A stretch of DNA of 64,000 nucleotides from Lethocerus indicus (GCA_019843655.1 JACDQD010000103.1:8556001-8620000); one strand, 5' to 3'. Shown: positions 12,473 through 22,972, numbered from the stretch's first letter. The notes: generated by a model from the letters alone, not told the origin. Numbers and translations are program-made.

Positions 12473-13088
12473 TCAGTGGTGAAGCGGGGCGTGGTGGTGG
12501 TACTCGGGTTCGGGATGGATGGACTTTCCGAGCTTCTGAATTTTTGCGTTGTACCCATGTTTATCGGCGGTGTAGTGTACCTCGAGTATGGTACCGTCGG
12601 GCTTGGTGCTGTATGTAGACGTTCTCACCTGGTCGCCCACCCTCTCTTCGTGGTGGCTCTTCACGTCGCCGGTGTGTCCGTCCTCGACTTTGTACACGAA
12701 GTCGTAGTGAGGAGGAGCCTGGACCGGAAAATCAAACCAATTCGTCATTAGAATGTTCACAAATTGCTTTGATACATTATGAATAATTATTCCAATTCAG
12801 ATTTTTAAAAATGGGAAGTTTACTTACGTAGTAGTCCTTGTGATCGTCGTGCGATTCGTGACCGTGGTACGAGCCCTGGGACAGGCTCAATGAATGAGTG
12901 TTTGTGAGGCTCTGGGCATGTGCCTGATGAACATGACCGAGATGAAGTGCCTCACATCCCAGGGAGAGGGCGATGAGAGCAACAACGGCCATCTGTAAGG
13001 CAGTACAATTATCAGGAATTTAATCACTATTTAATTATCATAATAATTCTGTTATTATTTAAATCCTACTCACTTTTGTGGCGTGCAT
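12473..13088 (-). CDS. CPR5: RR-2 cuticular protein with locally altered core
   Basis: Minus-strand exons 13074-13088 (M-H-A-T-K), 12828-12992 and 12473-12718 give 141 residues. The signal peptide is in exon 2 (M-A-V-V-A-L-I-A-L-S-L-G-C-E-A) and is followed by a His/Ser-rich linker with G-H-V-H-Q-A-H-A-Q and S-H-D-D-H-K-D-Y-Y. Exon 3 begins A-P-P-H-Y-D-F-V-Y-K-V-E-D and has H-T-G-D-V-K-S. Where paralogs read V-K-G-V-Y-M-Q-H-Q it reads V-R-T-S-T-Y-S-T-K, because one base is lost and another gained about 25 bases apart (12604-12634). The frame then recovers at P-D-G-T-I-L-E. The K-G-x-Y motif of the chitin-binding sheet is thus replaced. The core has K-H-G-Y-N without the N of K-H-N-G-Y. It forms a divergent pair with CPR6. 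Confidence 0.86.
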
Positions 13089-13127
13089 TTTTGTAGTAGT
13101 TTTACTAGTGATTGGTGAACACTGGGC

Positions 13128-13164
13128 ACTGACTGCCCAAATGCCGGCTCCGACCTCTTTTATA
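13128..13164 (-). promoter_or_regulatory. Core promoter of CPR5 (H-type)
   Basis: Minus-strand TATAAAAG at 13157-13164 and TCAGT at 13128-13132, 34 bases apart. The same upstream block recurs at CPR7 and CPR14, and in part at CPR16. Confidence 0.78.
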
Positions 13165-13329
13165 CGAGGCAGCCACACCTCAGTGGGCACAATTGTCTTC
13201 ATAACATTTAATTATACGGTGTGTTCATATTTCAGCAATATCCAAATTCCAGGCGACACACCACAACGATTGATGGCATGGACTGTATTTTCGATGCTAG
13301 TGTTTAGATTAGGCCATACATTCAAGCCA

Positions 13330-13549
13330 AAATCGGCCTCGGGTTGCTCATTCGGCAGTATGCTAAACTGGTTTAGAGAGTACCTAAGCTGGTTTTGTGG
13401 TCTGCGAGGGTTGGAGCTCTGGCTTTGGTGTTTTGCTAGACTGGTTTGGGCTGCTCGCGATCTTCAGTAGCGGTGTCACTTCGGCACTATGGATGTTTTT
13501 TGGGTATCCTCACTGCACTGTCACTGTCACTTGTACTGTCGTGGTTGTC

Positions 13550-13599
<50 letters not shown>

Positions 13600-13800
13600 T
13601 TGTTTTTGTGTTTTATGTTTTTATGTTGTGTGTTTATGTTGTCTGTCCTATTTAGGTTAGGAAGGACTTTCGGCTTAAGTGGAATTTTCGGTCAAATATA
13701 TATTTGATCACACAACTAGTCACAACAATTTGGTTCTGATTTCCAAATAAATGACAGGAAACCTAGCCGGTATTGTATCATCATGTAAGACTCATTGTTT
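13330..13800 (+). mobile_element. Array-less element copy between CPR5 and CPR6
   Basis: Contains the GC-richer end (GCTAGACTGGTTTGGGCTGC, then CACTGCACTGTCACTGTCAC), a TA microsatellite at 13556-13596 and the AT spacer ending in CTAGCCGGTATTGTATCATC, without any 70-mer. It lies between the two divergent promoters. Equivalent copies lie between CPR7/8 and CPR13/14. Confidence 0.7.
13556..13596. repeat. (TA)n microsatellite
   Basis: About 20 uninterrupted TA dinucleotides inside the element spacer. Confidence 0.95.
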
Positions 13801-13910
13801 ATACGATAGAAACGATGGCATTCAATCAAGACGTTTAATAATGAAGAAACATGTGACTATGTAATCAGATATTTGTCTCTTGTCCACTGAAGTGTAGCAA
13901 CCGAGCCAGG

Positions 13911-13947
13911 TATAAAAGAGGTTTGGAACAGCATTTCGGCAGTCAGT
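13911..13947 (+). promoter_or_regulatory. Core promoter of CPR6 (Q-type)
   Basis: TATAAAAG at 13911 and TCAGT at 13943-13947 (34 bases). The downstream leader GGTACCACAGCTGAATATAA is shared with CPR12, CPR13 and CPR15, and with one change by CPR8. Confidence 0.78.
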
Positions 13948-13982
13948 GCTCAGCCTTCACAGGTACCACAGCTGAATATAAA

Positions 13983-14592
13983 ATGCAGACAATCAGGGTG
14001 AGTTAATAACTAAATTTGTATTTTAAGCTGCTTTAAAACTTGTACTGCGGGTGACTGAATAATTACTGCCTTACAGATGGCCGTTGTTGCTCTCATCGCC
14101 CTCTCCCTGGGATGTGAGGCACTTCATCTCGGTCATGTTCATCAGGCACATGCCCAGAGCCTCACAAACACTCATTCATTGAGCCTGTCCCAGGGCTCGT
14201 ACCACGGTCACGAATCGCACGACGATCACAAGGACTACTACGTAAGTAAACTACAAATTTTTTTGAAATCTGAATTAGAATAACTAATGTATCACAGCAA
14301 TTTGTGGAAATTCCTATGAAGAATTGATTTGAATACTTGGTTTAGGCTCCTCCTCACTACGACTTCGTGTACAAAGTCGAGGACGGACACACCGGCGACG
14401 TGAAGAGCCACCACGAAGAGAGGTGGGCGACCAAGTGAAGGGGCGTCTACATGTAGCACCAGCCCGACGGTACCATACTCGAGGTACACTACACCGCCGA
14501 CAAGCACAACGGCTACAACGCACGTCAAGAAGCTGGGAAAGTCCATCCACCCTGAACCTGAGTACCACCACCACGCTCCCCATCATCATTAA
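13983..14592 (+). pseudogene. CPR6: RR-2 cuticular gene with frameshifts and a stop
   Basis: Exons 13983-13997 (M-Q-T-I-R), 14077-14241 and 14346-14592. Exons 1 and 2 are intact and match CPR8 and CPR12: signal peptide, His-rich linker, D-Y-Y. Exon 3 is 247 bases rather than 249. One G is missing in the G run near 14423, so the frame reaches TGA at 14436-14438. One G is gained near 14441, the usual ATGCAG reads ATGTAG (stop at 14454-14456), and two bases are missing near 14521. Apart from these, exon 3 is nearly identical to CPR8. As read, the product stops early in the RR-2 domain. Either this is a recent pseudogene or the consensus here is unpolished; the predominance of indels over substitutions favours caution. 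It pairs head to head with CPR5. Confidence 0.75.
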
Positions 14593-14829
14593 ATCTTGAC
14601 TGAAGGAACTTACTGAATATTACAATGTTCAGAAATATTCATCCAACCCCAACCGTCATTAATTGTAGTATCCTTGCCATCTTATCTCTCGTTGTATTAA
14701 TACAATGCATTACATTTCTAAACATTGTATCTTTAATAAATCATATTTATTTTCTACATTAAACACCGCCTAATGTTACCCTCTTACTACTCCACTAGCT
14801 TACACTTGCCACCTCTTTCCATGAGATGA

Positions 14830-15960
14830 TATACGCAACTGCATAGGGCTTTTGTATCGTTTTGAAGCTCTTGTAATGTGCCATTTTCAGTATCGATGTC
14901 ACTTTGGCACTTTGGATGATTTTTGGGCATCCTCACTGCACTGTCAGAGTCACTTGTACTGTGGTGGTTGTCTGTTTGTCGTGTATATATATGTGTCCGG
15001 TAATTGTGGTTTTGGGGGATGTTGTTTGTCTTATTTGGGTTGGAAGGGATTTTGTTAATGGGCTTAAGTCTTAGTGGGATTATGGGTAGAATATATATTT
15101 ATGATAGTACTAATCAGTACTATTTGGTTCTGGCTTTCAAATATATGACAGGAAATATATCTGGTATTTTGTATTTACGATCATAAATGTTTTTCTGTTG
15201 AATAAAATTAATCGAAAAAAGCTTATTTTTAGTAATCTAGTTAATCGCTACAAGTGGACACAACGAACTTTAGTTAAGTAAATTTCCGCACCACCCTGAG
15301 GGGGCGCTGGTTTTTCGATGCAAGTGCACTCAACGAACTTTAGTTAAGTACATTTCCGCACCACCCTCAGGGGGCGCTGGTTTATCGGTGCAAGTGCACT
15401 CAACGAACTTTAGTTAAGTACATTTCCGCACCACCCTCAGGGGGCGCTGGTTTATCGATGCAAGTGCACTCAACGAACTTTAGTTAAGTACATTTCCGCA
15501 CCACCCTCAGGGGGCGCTGGTTTATCGGTGCAAGTGCACTCAACGAACTTTAGTTAAGTACATTTCCGCACCACCCTCAGGGGCGCTGGTTTATCGCACC
15601 ACTCTGTGCAAGTGCACTCAACGAACTTTAGTTAAGTACATTTCCGCACCACCCTCAGGGGCGCTGGTTTATCGATGCAAGTGGACTCAACGAACTTTAG
15701 TTAAGTACATTTCCGCACCACCCTCAGAGGGCGCTGGTTTATCGATGCAAGTGGACACCAACGAACTTCAACGAACTAGTTAAGTACATTTCCGCACCAC
15801 CCTGAGGGGCGCTAGGTTTATCGATGCAATTGGACCCAATGAACTTTAGTTAAGTACATTTCCGTACCACCCTCGGGGGGCGCTAGTTTATCGCTGCACG
15901 GGAGCACCGAACGTTAGTTAAGTACTTCTCCGTACCGAACTCAGGGGGCACTAGTTTCAC
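14830..15960 (+). mobile_element. Element copy 2 with 70-mer array 2
   Basis: GC-richer end at about 14850-14970 (GGCATCCTCACTGCACTGTC), AT spacer at about 14970-15235 (CTTAAGTCTTAGTGGGATTA and others), then about ten 70-bp units at 15236-15955 in plus orientation. It lies between the 3' ends of CPR6 and CPR7. Units read CGCTGGTTTATCG as well as CGCTAG. Confidence 0.85.
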
Positions 15961-16201
15961 AAAAATCGTTCACTTGTGAAGTTACCGAAGGTAGGAAAGC
16001 TGAGAAAATATTCTTTCAACGTTAAAATTGGTTGTCGATAATTTTAAATAATGATTTGTTATTCATTTACCAATTAATAGCGTATATCTCTAACTACAGT
16101 AGGGATCCAAGCATTGAAAGAAGCTGTTGATAAAAGATACGTTTTAAAATATATAAATAAAAATTGTATTTGTCAGTAAATAATATAATTCTATAATGTA
16201 T
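15961..16201. other. 3' flank of CPR7 (alpha type)
   Basis: An AT-rich tract nearly identical to the CPR9 3' flank (about 19650-19898). In reverse complement it resembles the CPR12 and CPR14 3' flanks. Confidence 0.6.
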
Positions 16202-16816
16202 CTAATGATGGTGGGGAGCGTGGTGGTGGTACTCGGGTTCGGGATGGATGGACTTTCCGAGCTTCTGAATTTTCGCGTTGTACCCATGTTTATCGGCGGT
16301 GTAGTGTACCTCGAGTATGGTACCGTCGGGCTGGTGCTGCATGTAGACGCCCTTCACCTGGTCGCCCACCCTCTCTTCGTGGTGGCTCTTCACGTCGCCG
16401 GTGTGTCCGTCCTCGACTTTGTACACGAAGTCGTAGTGAGGAGGAGCCTGGACCGGAAAATCAAACCAATTCGTCATTAGAATGTTCACAAATTGCTTTG
16501 ATACATTATGAATAATTATTCCAATTCAGATTTTTAAAAATGAGTTTACTTACATAGTAGTCCTTGTGTTCGTCGTGCGATTCGTGACCGTGGTACGAGC
16601 CCTGGGACAGGCTCAATGAATGAGTGTTTGTGAGGCTCTGGGCATGTGCCTGATGAACATGACCGAGATGAAGTGCCCCCACATCCCAGGGGAGAGGGGC
16701 GATGAGAGCAACAACGGCCATCTGTAAGGCAGTACAATTATCAGAATTTAATCACTATTTAATTATCATAATAATTCTGTTATTATTTAAATCCTACTCA
16801 CTTTTGTGGCGTGCAT
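16202..16816 (-). CDS. CPR7: RR-2 cuticular protein with altered signal peptide
   Basis: Minus-strand exons 16802-16816 (M-H-A-T-K), 16554-16721 and 16202-16447 give 142 residues. Exon 2 is three bases longer than in CPR5 because single bases are added at three C/G runs between about 16675 and 16697. These additions cancel overall but rewrite the signal peptide: A-L-I-A-L-S-L-G-C-E-A becomes A-L-I-A-P-L-P-W-D-V-G-A. Two prolines and an aspartate now fall in the hydrophobic core, so secretion may suffer if the sequence is correct. Exon 3 is intact with K-G-V-Y-M-Q-H-Q-P-D-G-T and K-H-G-Y-N-A-K-I-Q-K-L-G-K, ending H-A-P-H-H-H. It is the divergent partner of CPR8. Confidence 0.85.
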
Positions 16817-16855
16817 TTTTGTAGTAGTTTTACTAGTGATTGGTGAACACTGGGC

Positions 16856-16892
16856 ACTGACTGCCCAAATGCCGGCTCCGACCTCTTTTATA
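16856..16892 (-). promoter_or_regulatory. Core promoter of CPR7 (H-type)
   Basis: Minus-strand TATAAAAG at 16885-16892 and TCAGT at 16856-16860. The upstream block matches that of CPR5 almost base for base. Confidence 0.78.
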
Positions 16893-17099
16893 CGAGGCAG
16901 CCACACCTCAGTGGGCACAATTGTCTTCATAACATTTAATTATACGGTGTGTTCATATTTCAGCAATATCCAAATTCCAGGCGACACACCACAACGATTG
17001 ATGGCATGGACTGTATTTTCGATGCTAGTGTTTAGATTAGGCCATACATTCAAGCCAAAATCGGCCTCGGGTTGCTCATTCGGCAATATGCTAAACTGG

Positions 17100-17309
17100 T
17101 TTAGAGAATACCTGTTTTGTGGTCTGCGAGGGGTTGGAATACAGTATATTTCGTCTGTTTCTCTCTCCTCTCGCTGGTTTGGTGTTTTGCTAGACCGGTT
17201 TCGGCTGCTCGCCATCTTCAGTAGCGGTATCACTTCGGCACTATGGAAGTTTTTTGGGTATCCTCACTGCACTGTCACTGTCACTTGTACTGTCGTGGTT
17301 GTCTATTTT

Positions 17310-17367
<58 letters not shown>

Positions 17368-17545
17368 AGTTTGTGTCTTGTTATTGTGTTTTATGTTTTT
17401 ATGTTGTTTGTCATATTTAGGTTAGGAAGGACTTTGTTAATCGGCTTAAGTCAAATATATATTTGATCTCACAACTAGTCACTACAATTTGGTTCTGATT
17501 TCCAAATAAATGACAGGAAACCTATCCGGTATTGTATATTTACGA
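17100..17545 (+). mobile_element. Array-less element copy between CPR7 and CPR8
   Basis: GC-richer end (CTCTCGCTGGTTTGG, GCTAGACCGGTTTCGGCTGC), a TA tract and the AT spacer ending in ACGATCATAATC. It is the same composition as the copy between CPR5 and CPR6, with no 70-mer. Confidence 0.7.
17313..17367. repeat. (TA)n microsatellite
   Basis: TA dinucleotides with one ACA interruption, in the element spacer. Confidence 0.93.
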
Positions 17546-17676
17546 TCATAATCATGTACGACTCATTATTTATACGATAGAAACGATGGCATTCGATCAA
17601 GACGTTTAATAATGAAGAAACACTTGCCTATGTAATATTTGTCTCTTGTCCAGTGAAGTGTAGCAGCCGAGACAGG

Positions 17677-17713
17677 TATAAAAGAGGTTTGGGCCGCGAT
17701 TTCGGTAGTCAGT
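17677..17713 (+). promoter_or_regulatory. Core promoter of CPR8 (Q-type)
   Basis: TATAAAAG at 17677-17684 and TCAGT at 17709-17713, spaced as in CPR6. Confidence 0.78.
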
Positions 17714-17748
17714 GCTCAGCCTTCACAGGTACCACAGCTAAATATAAA

Positions 17749-18358
17749 ATGCAGACAATGAGGGTGAGTTAATAACTAAATTTGTATTTTAAGCTGCTTG
17801 AAAGCTTGTACCGCGGGTGACTGAATTATTACTGCCTTACAGATGGCCGTTGTTGCTCTGATCGCCCTCTCCCTGGGATGTGAGGCACTTCATCTCGGTC
17901 ATGTTCATCAGGCACATGCCCAGAGCCTCACAAACACTCATTCATTGAGCCTGTCCCAGGGCTCGTACCACGGCCACGAATCGCACGACGATCACAAGGA
18001 CTACTACGTAAGTAAACTTCAAATTTTTGAAATCTGAATTAGAATAACTAATGTATCAAAGCAATTTGTGGAAATTCCTATGAAGAATTGATTTGAATAC
18101 TTGGTTTAGGCTCCTCCTCACTACGACTTCGTGTACAAAGTCGAGGACGGACACACCGGCGACGTGAAGAGCCACCACGAAGAGAGGGTGGGCGACCAAG
18201 TCAAAGGATTCTACATGCAGCACCAGCCCGACGGTACCATACTCGAGGTACACTACACCGCCGACAAGCACAACGGCTACAACGCACACGTCAAGAAGCT
18301 GGGAAAGTCCATCCACCCCGAACCCGAGTACCACCACCACGCTCCCCATCATCATTAA
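17749..18358 (+). CDS. CPR8: RR-2 cuticular protein, intact reference copy
   Basis: Exons 17749-17763 (M-Q-T-M-R), 17843-18007 and 18110-18358 give 142 residues with no defect. Residues 1-20 are a signal peptide ending L-G-C-E-A. Residues 21-60 are a His/Ser-rich linker (G-H-V-H-Q-A-H-A-Q, S-L-S-L-S-Q-G-S, S-H-D-D-H-K-D-Y-Y). Residues 61 to about 120 are the RR-2 chitin-binding region (H-T-G-D-V-K-S at 75-81, K-G-F-Y-M-Q-H-Q-P-D-G-T, Y-T-A-D-K-H-N-G-Y-N-A). The tail is P-E-P-E-Y-H-H-H-A-P-H-H-H. His-rich ends in cuticle proteins are known candidates for quinone cross-linking during sclerotisation, which is an inference here. It pairs head to head with CPR7. Its 3' flank (beta type) matches those of CPR6 and CPR13. 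Confidence 0.93.
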
Positions 18359-18584
18359 ATCTTGACTGAAGGAACTTACCGAATATTACAATGTTCAGAA
18401 AAATTCATCCAACCCCAACCGTCATTAATTGTAGTATCCTTGCCATCTTATCTCTCGTTGTATTAATACAATGCATTACATTTCTAAACATTGTATCTTT
18501 AATAAATCATATTTATTTTCTACATTAAACACCGCCTAATGTTACCCTCTTACTACTACACTAGCTTGAACTTGCCAGCTCTTA

Positions 18585-19650
18585 CCATGAGATGGTAGTA
18601 CTATGGTGGTTGACTGTTTGTCATGAGTATATATATGTGTCTTGTTATTGTGTTTTTGGGGATATTATTGGGGGTATTATTTGGGTTGGGAGGGATTTTG
18701 TTAATTGGCTTAAGTCTTAGTGGGATTATGGGTAGAATATATATTTTATGATAGTACTAATCAGTACTATTAGGTTCTGGCTTTCAAATATATGACAGGA
18801 AATATATCTGGTATTTTGTATTTACGATCATAAATGTTTTTCTGTTGAACAAAATTAATCGAAAAAAGCTTATTTTTAGTAATCTAGTTAATCGCTACAA
18901 GTGGACACAACGAACTTTAGTTAAGTAAATTTCCGCACCACCCTCAAGGGGCGCTGGTTTATCGGTGCAAGTGCACTCAACGAACTTTAGTTAAGTACAT
19001 TTCCGCACCACCCTCAGGGGGCGCTAGTTTATCGGTGCAAGTGGACTCAACGAACTTTAGTTAAGTACATTTCCGCACCACCCTCAAGGGGCGCAGTTTA
19101 TCGGTGCAAGTGGAACGAACTTTAGTTAAGTACATTTCCGCACCACCCTCAGGGGGCGCTGGTTTATCGGTGCAAGTGCACTCAACGAACTTTAGTTAAG
19201 TACATTTCCGCACCACCCTCAGGGGGCGCTGGTTTATCGATGCAAGTGCACTCAACGAACTTTAGTTAAGTACATTTCCGCACCACCCCAGGGGCGCTGG
19301 TTTTTCGATGCAAGTGCACTCAACGAACTTTAGTTAAGTACATTTCCGCACCACCCTCAGGGGGCGCTGGTTTATCGCTGCAAGTGCACTCAACGAACTT
19401 TAGTTAAGTACATTTCCGCACCACCCTCAGGGGGCGCTAGTTTATCGATGCAAGTGGACACAACGAACTTTAGTTAAGTACATTTCCGCACCACTCTGAG
19501 TGGGCGCTGGTTTGTCGATGGAACTGGACCCAACGAACTTCGTTTAAGTACATTTCCGCACCACCCTCGGGGGGCGCTAGTTTATCGCTGCCCGAGAGCA
19601 CCGAACTTTAGTTACGTACTTCTCCGTACCGAACTCAGGGGGACCGACTA
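18585..19650 (+). mobile_element. Element copy 3 with 70-mer array 3
   Basis: The AT spacer (CTTAAGTCTTAGTGGGATTA and others) at about 18600-18890 is followed by about ten or eleven plus-oriented 70-bp units at 18890-19640. It separates the 3' ends of CPR8 and CPR9 and is closely similar to copy 2, as part of a duplicated block. Confidence 0.87.
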
Positions 19651-19898
19651 GTTTCACAAAAATCGTTCACTTGTGAAGTTACCGAAGGTAGGAAAGCTGA
19701 GAAAATATTCTTTCAACGTTAAAATTGGTTGTCGATAATTTTAAATAATGATTTGTTATTCATTTACCAATTAATAGCATATATCTCTAACTACAGTAGG
19801 GATCCAAGCATTGAAAGAAGCTGATGATAAAAGATACGTTTTAAAATATATAAATAAAAATTGTATTTCTCAGTAAATAATATAATTCTATAATGTAT

Positions 19899-20814
19899 CT
19901 AATGATGGTGGGGAGCGTGGTGGTGGTACTCGGGTTCAGGGTGGATGGACTTTCCGAGCTTCTTAAGTTGTGCGTTGTACCCATGTTTATCGGCGGTGTA
20001 GTGTACCTCGAGTATGGTACCGTCGGGCTGGTGCTGCATGTAGACGCCCTTCACCTGGTCGCCCACCCTCTCTTCGTGGTGGCTCTTCACGTCGCCGGTG
20101 TGTCCGTCCTCGACTTTGTACACGAAGTCGTAGTGAGGAGGAGCCTAAGAACGTAGTGACATTGATTACGAAACCTGGTTTGAAATAGGTAGTCATAAAT
20201 AAATAATTGCAGACGTATATGTTTTGAGTGCTCAAAAATTGTGTATCAATAATATTCTTGGAATCCTGATGACATCTCATGGATTATATATTCTTAATAT
20301 TAATTATTGGAACGAAAAACAAACAGTATTAGATGAAGTTGTAATTGGCCGGTTGGTCTTTGATCTCGAAAGGTGGAGACTCCTTTTGAAAAATAGTCCT
20401 CGTTACTACTAACACTCAGCAACATGTAGCATAGAACTCATTGAAAGGCTGTGGAATAAACAAATTATACATAGAATTATATTTACATAGTAGTCCTTGT
20501 GATCGTCGTGCGATTCGTGGCCGTGGTACGAGCCCTGGGACAGGCTCAATGAATGAGTGTTTGTGAGGCTCTGGGCATGTGCCTGATGAACATGACCGAG
20601 ATGAAGTGCCTCACATCCCAGGGAGAGAGCGATCAGGGCAACGATAACAGCGATCTGTAAACAAAATGGCCAATTCACCATTTCTTGTAATTATAGATTG
20701 AATTCTCTAGATTATTCTATTATATTTCATTAGATTACATTTTCTCGTATCAAATCAAATTATAAAGGCAATTCTGTCCTCATATTTGGTCCAACTCACC
20801 TTATTTGCCTCCAT
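19899..20814 (-). CDS. CPR9: RR-2 cuticular protein
   Basis: Minus-strand exons 20800-20814 (M-E-A-N-K), 20487-20654 and 19899-20144 give 142 residues. Exon 2 starts I-A-V-I-V-A-L-I-A-L-S rather than M-A-V-V. After that both exons are nearly identical to CPR7 and CPR10, with K-G-V-Y-M-Q-H-Q and K-H-G-Y-N-A-Q-L-K-K-L-G-K. Both introns (145 and 342 bases), the leader and the promoter bear no visible resemblance to the H- or Q-type genes. Shared exons with unrelated introns are what gene conversion of coding segments would leave. The 3' flank is alpha type, matching CPR7. It is the divergent partner of CPR10. Confidence 0.91.
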
Positions 20815-20861
20815 TGCAAATGTAGTATAGTAGTTGTACTTGCGATTGCTGAACACTGAAT

Positions 20862-20893
20862 ACTGAATCGGTGGCTTCTCTCTCTTATATATA
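20862..20893 (-). promoter_or_regulatory. Core promoter of CPR9
   Basis: Minus-strand TATATATAAG at 20884-20893 and TCAGT at 20862-20866. Confidence 0.72.
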
Positions 20894-21819
20894 CGTTGGA
20901 GAAGTGATACACTTCGGTGGCCACAAAACATTTGATACATACCTGACAAATTGCTGATAATTCTATTAGCATTAGTTATTAAATTATAGCGTTCTGTAGA
21001 CGCCCAGATTGTAGTTCCTATCAATGGTTGCGTGATAAGCTGTGCATGTTTCTAGGAATAGTGATTCGAATAGGTATATTAATTTATGAGGATGCTCCTA
21101 TGCTCATATTTGCCTTAATACACCATATCAAAAGAAAGTTGTACACCTGAAGTATGCACATGATTGGAAACACAATATGCATTAGCGAAATGCCTACATT
21201 TAGAAAAAGAATCATTCATAGGCCGTAGATTTAGCACATAAAATCACCAACCAGATATTACTTGTTTTTAAAACCAGTCCTACCTACTTAAAAATGTGAG
21301 ACGTATCGTACAATATTATTTTAGAGACATGCGACTGACAGTGGCGAAATCTGAAATTGATTAGGACTAGTGAAATGGAGTGAGAAGCAATTACAAACGG
21401 TCTTCTGCTCGTACGCATTTTTAATTGCATATTTACATACAATTGTGTACTCCTGTATCAATATACGGACGTCTTTCACGAGACATCCGATAAAATGCAC
21501 AGTTCACATATTGACTTGAATAATACTTAAATTTTTGAGCGTAATAAATAAAAGTACACGAAAGGCAATAGCATTAACATATATCGCAATATCCTGACTT
21601 TTCCACAAAACACATTTATTTAAAACAATTGGGGTTCGTTTTGAAAGTGCAGGCTATTAGATGCAAAATATCGCAGGATGAGGAGTTGTTGTGTTATGGG
21701 AGGTATTTCCATATGCGTTGGGAATGAAGCAACATGTGCAATGGTGTAACAAACTAAGTGTTTCGTACCTGTTGTTTGGCTGTCCAGTGAAGTGTAGCTC
21801 CCCGGGCACGCCCGCTTTC
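20894..21819. other. Divergent promoter interval CPR9/CPR10
   Basis: AT-rich, with no element copy, unlike the CPR5/6, 7/8 and 13/14 promoter intervals. It probably holds upstream control DNA of both genes, but no specific site was recognised. Confidence 0.45.
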
Positions 21820-21859
21820 TATAAAAGAGGCCCGGCCCAACATTTCGGCAACAGTCAGC
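21820..21859 (+). promoter_or_regulatory. Core promoter of CPR10
   Basis: TATAAAAG at 21820-21827 and TCAGC at 21855-21859. Confidence 0.72.
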
Positions 21860-21895
21860 TATCAGCCGTTCACGACGCATACTAGATTTTAAAAA

Positions 21896-22491
21896 ATGAA
21901 GGTGGGTAAAACACAAAGTTATTACACAGCTATGTTATGTTGATGTCAACAAGGCCTGAAAATATACAATTCGATAACAATTTAACAGATCGCAGCCGTT
22001 GCCCTGATCGCCCTCTCCCTGGGATGTGAGGCACTTCATCTCGGTCATGTTCATCAGGGACATGCCCAGAGCCTCACAAACACTCATTCATTGAGCCTGT
22101 CCCAGGGCTCGTACCACGGTCACGAATCGCACGACGATCACAAGGACTACTACGTAAGTAAACTTCAATTTTTTAAAAATCTGAATTAGAATAACTAATG
22201 TATCAAAGCGTTTGAAATGATGAATGATTTGAATACTTGGTCCAGGCTCCTCCTCACTACGACTTCGTGTACAAAGTCGAGGACGGACACACCGGCGACG
22301 TGAAGAGCCACCACGAAGAGAGGGTGGGCGACCAGGTGAAGGGCGTCTACATGCAGCACCAGCCCGACGGTACCATACTCGAGGTACACTACACCGCCGA
22401 TAAACATGGGTACAACGCACAACTTAAGAAGCTGGGAAAGTCCATCCATCCCGAACCCGAGTACCACCACCACGCCCCGCTTCATCACTGA
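21896..22491 (+). CDS. CPR10: RR-2 cuticular protein
   Basis: Exons 21896-21901 (M-K), 21989-22153 and 22246-22491 give 138 residues. The short M-K first exon is shared with CPR1, CPR2, CPR11 and CPR17. The signal peptide reads M-K-I-A-A-V-A-L-I-A-L-S-L-G-C-E-A. The linker has H-Q-G-H-A-Q where paralogs have H-Q-A-H-A-Q. Exon 3 carries the full RR-2 core with K-H-G-Y-N-A-Q-L-K-K-L-G-K and ends A-P-L-H-H. Intron 2 matches that of CPR6 and CPR8, while the promoter and intron 1 are its own. The 3' flank is the inverted counterpart of the CPR5 flank, so the gene is a mosaic of cluster segments. Confidence 0.92.
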
Positions 22492-22972
22492 TAAATTTTT
22501 CTTTGAGAATTTTTATTTAAAAAATTGTCTAAAGAATTGAAATATATTTATTTATTTATGATGTGAAACAATGGGGTTTTTGGTTTTCCCCTACCTACTC
22601 GCAGTATTGAGCCTAGTTACTTTGTAGCCATATCCAGGATCGAAGTACAATATACAATACAGTATATTATAACTGCGATAATCACAATTTCCTGATCAAT
22701 ATTTAACCGGGTGTATCGACGTGGTTTTACTCTAAAATTCTATGTATACCTCAATTTAATTTTTCTAATAAATAATTGCAATTCAGTAGTATGATCTCTG
22801 TATGAATAGTGATTTTGTTTTGTGCATAAGTGAATATCTGTTAGAGTTTAGGCCTGGTAATATAAATCATTATTTCATTTATTCTATCAGAATAAATTTA
22901 GAGCAAGGTAAATAAACAGTTATATTAAAATTACTTTATGTCGTTTAATTTCAGATCGTAACTAAAAGCTAA
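22492..22972. other. 3' flank of CPR10 (gamma type)
   Basis: AT-rich. The first 150 bases match the CPR5 3' flank in inverted orientation. No gene was seen. Confidence 0.55.

Noticed and set aside
12476..12751. Plus-strand open frames antisense to CPR exon 3 (also at 3418, 16196, 19893, 24752, 32706 and their minus-strand counterparts)
   Set aside because: They are mirror frames of the RR-2 exon. They lack starts with context and splice logic, and recur only because the exon recurs.
13078..13470. 130-codon plus frame (and the 204-codon one at 16806-17420)
   Set aside because: It runs antisense through exon 1, the promoter and the mobile element of CPR5/CPR7, and ends in element or TA repeat sequence.
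14077..14283. Stand-alone secreted peptide starting at the exon 2 ATG
   Set aside because: The ATG follows a TTACAG acceptor and the exon ends at a GTAAGT donor before an in-phase RR-2 exon, so it is an internal exon.
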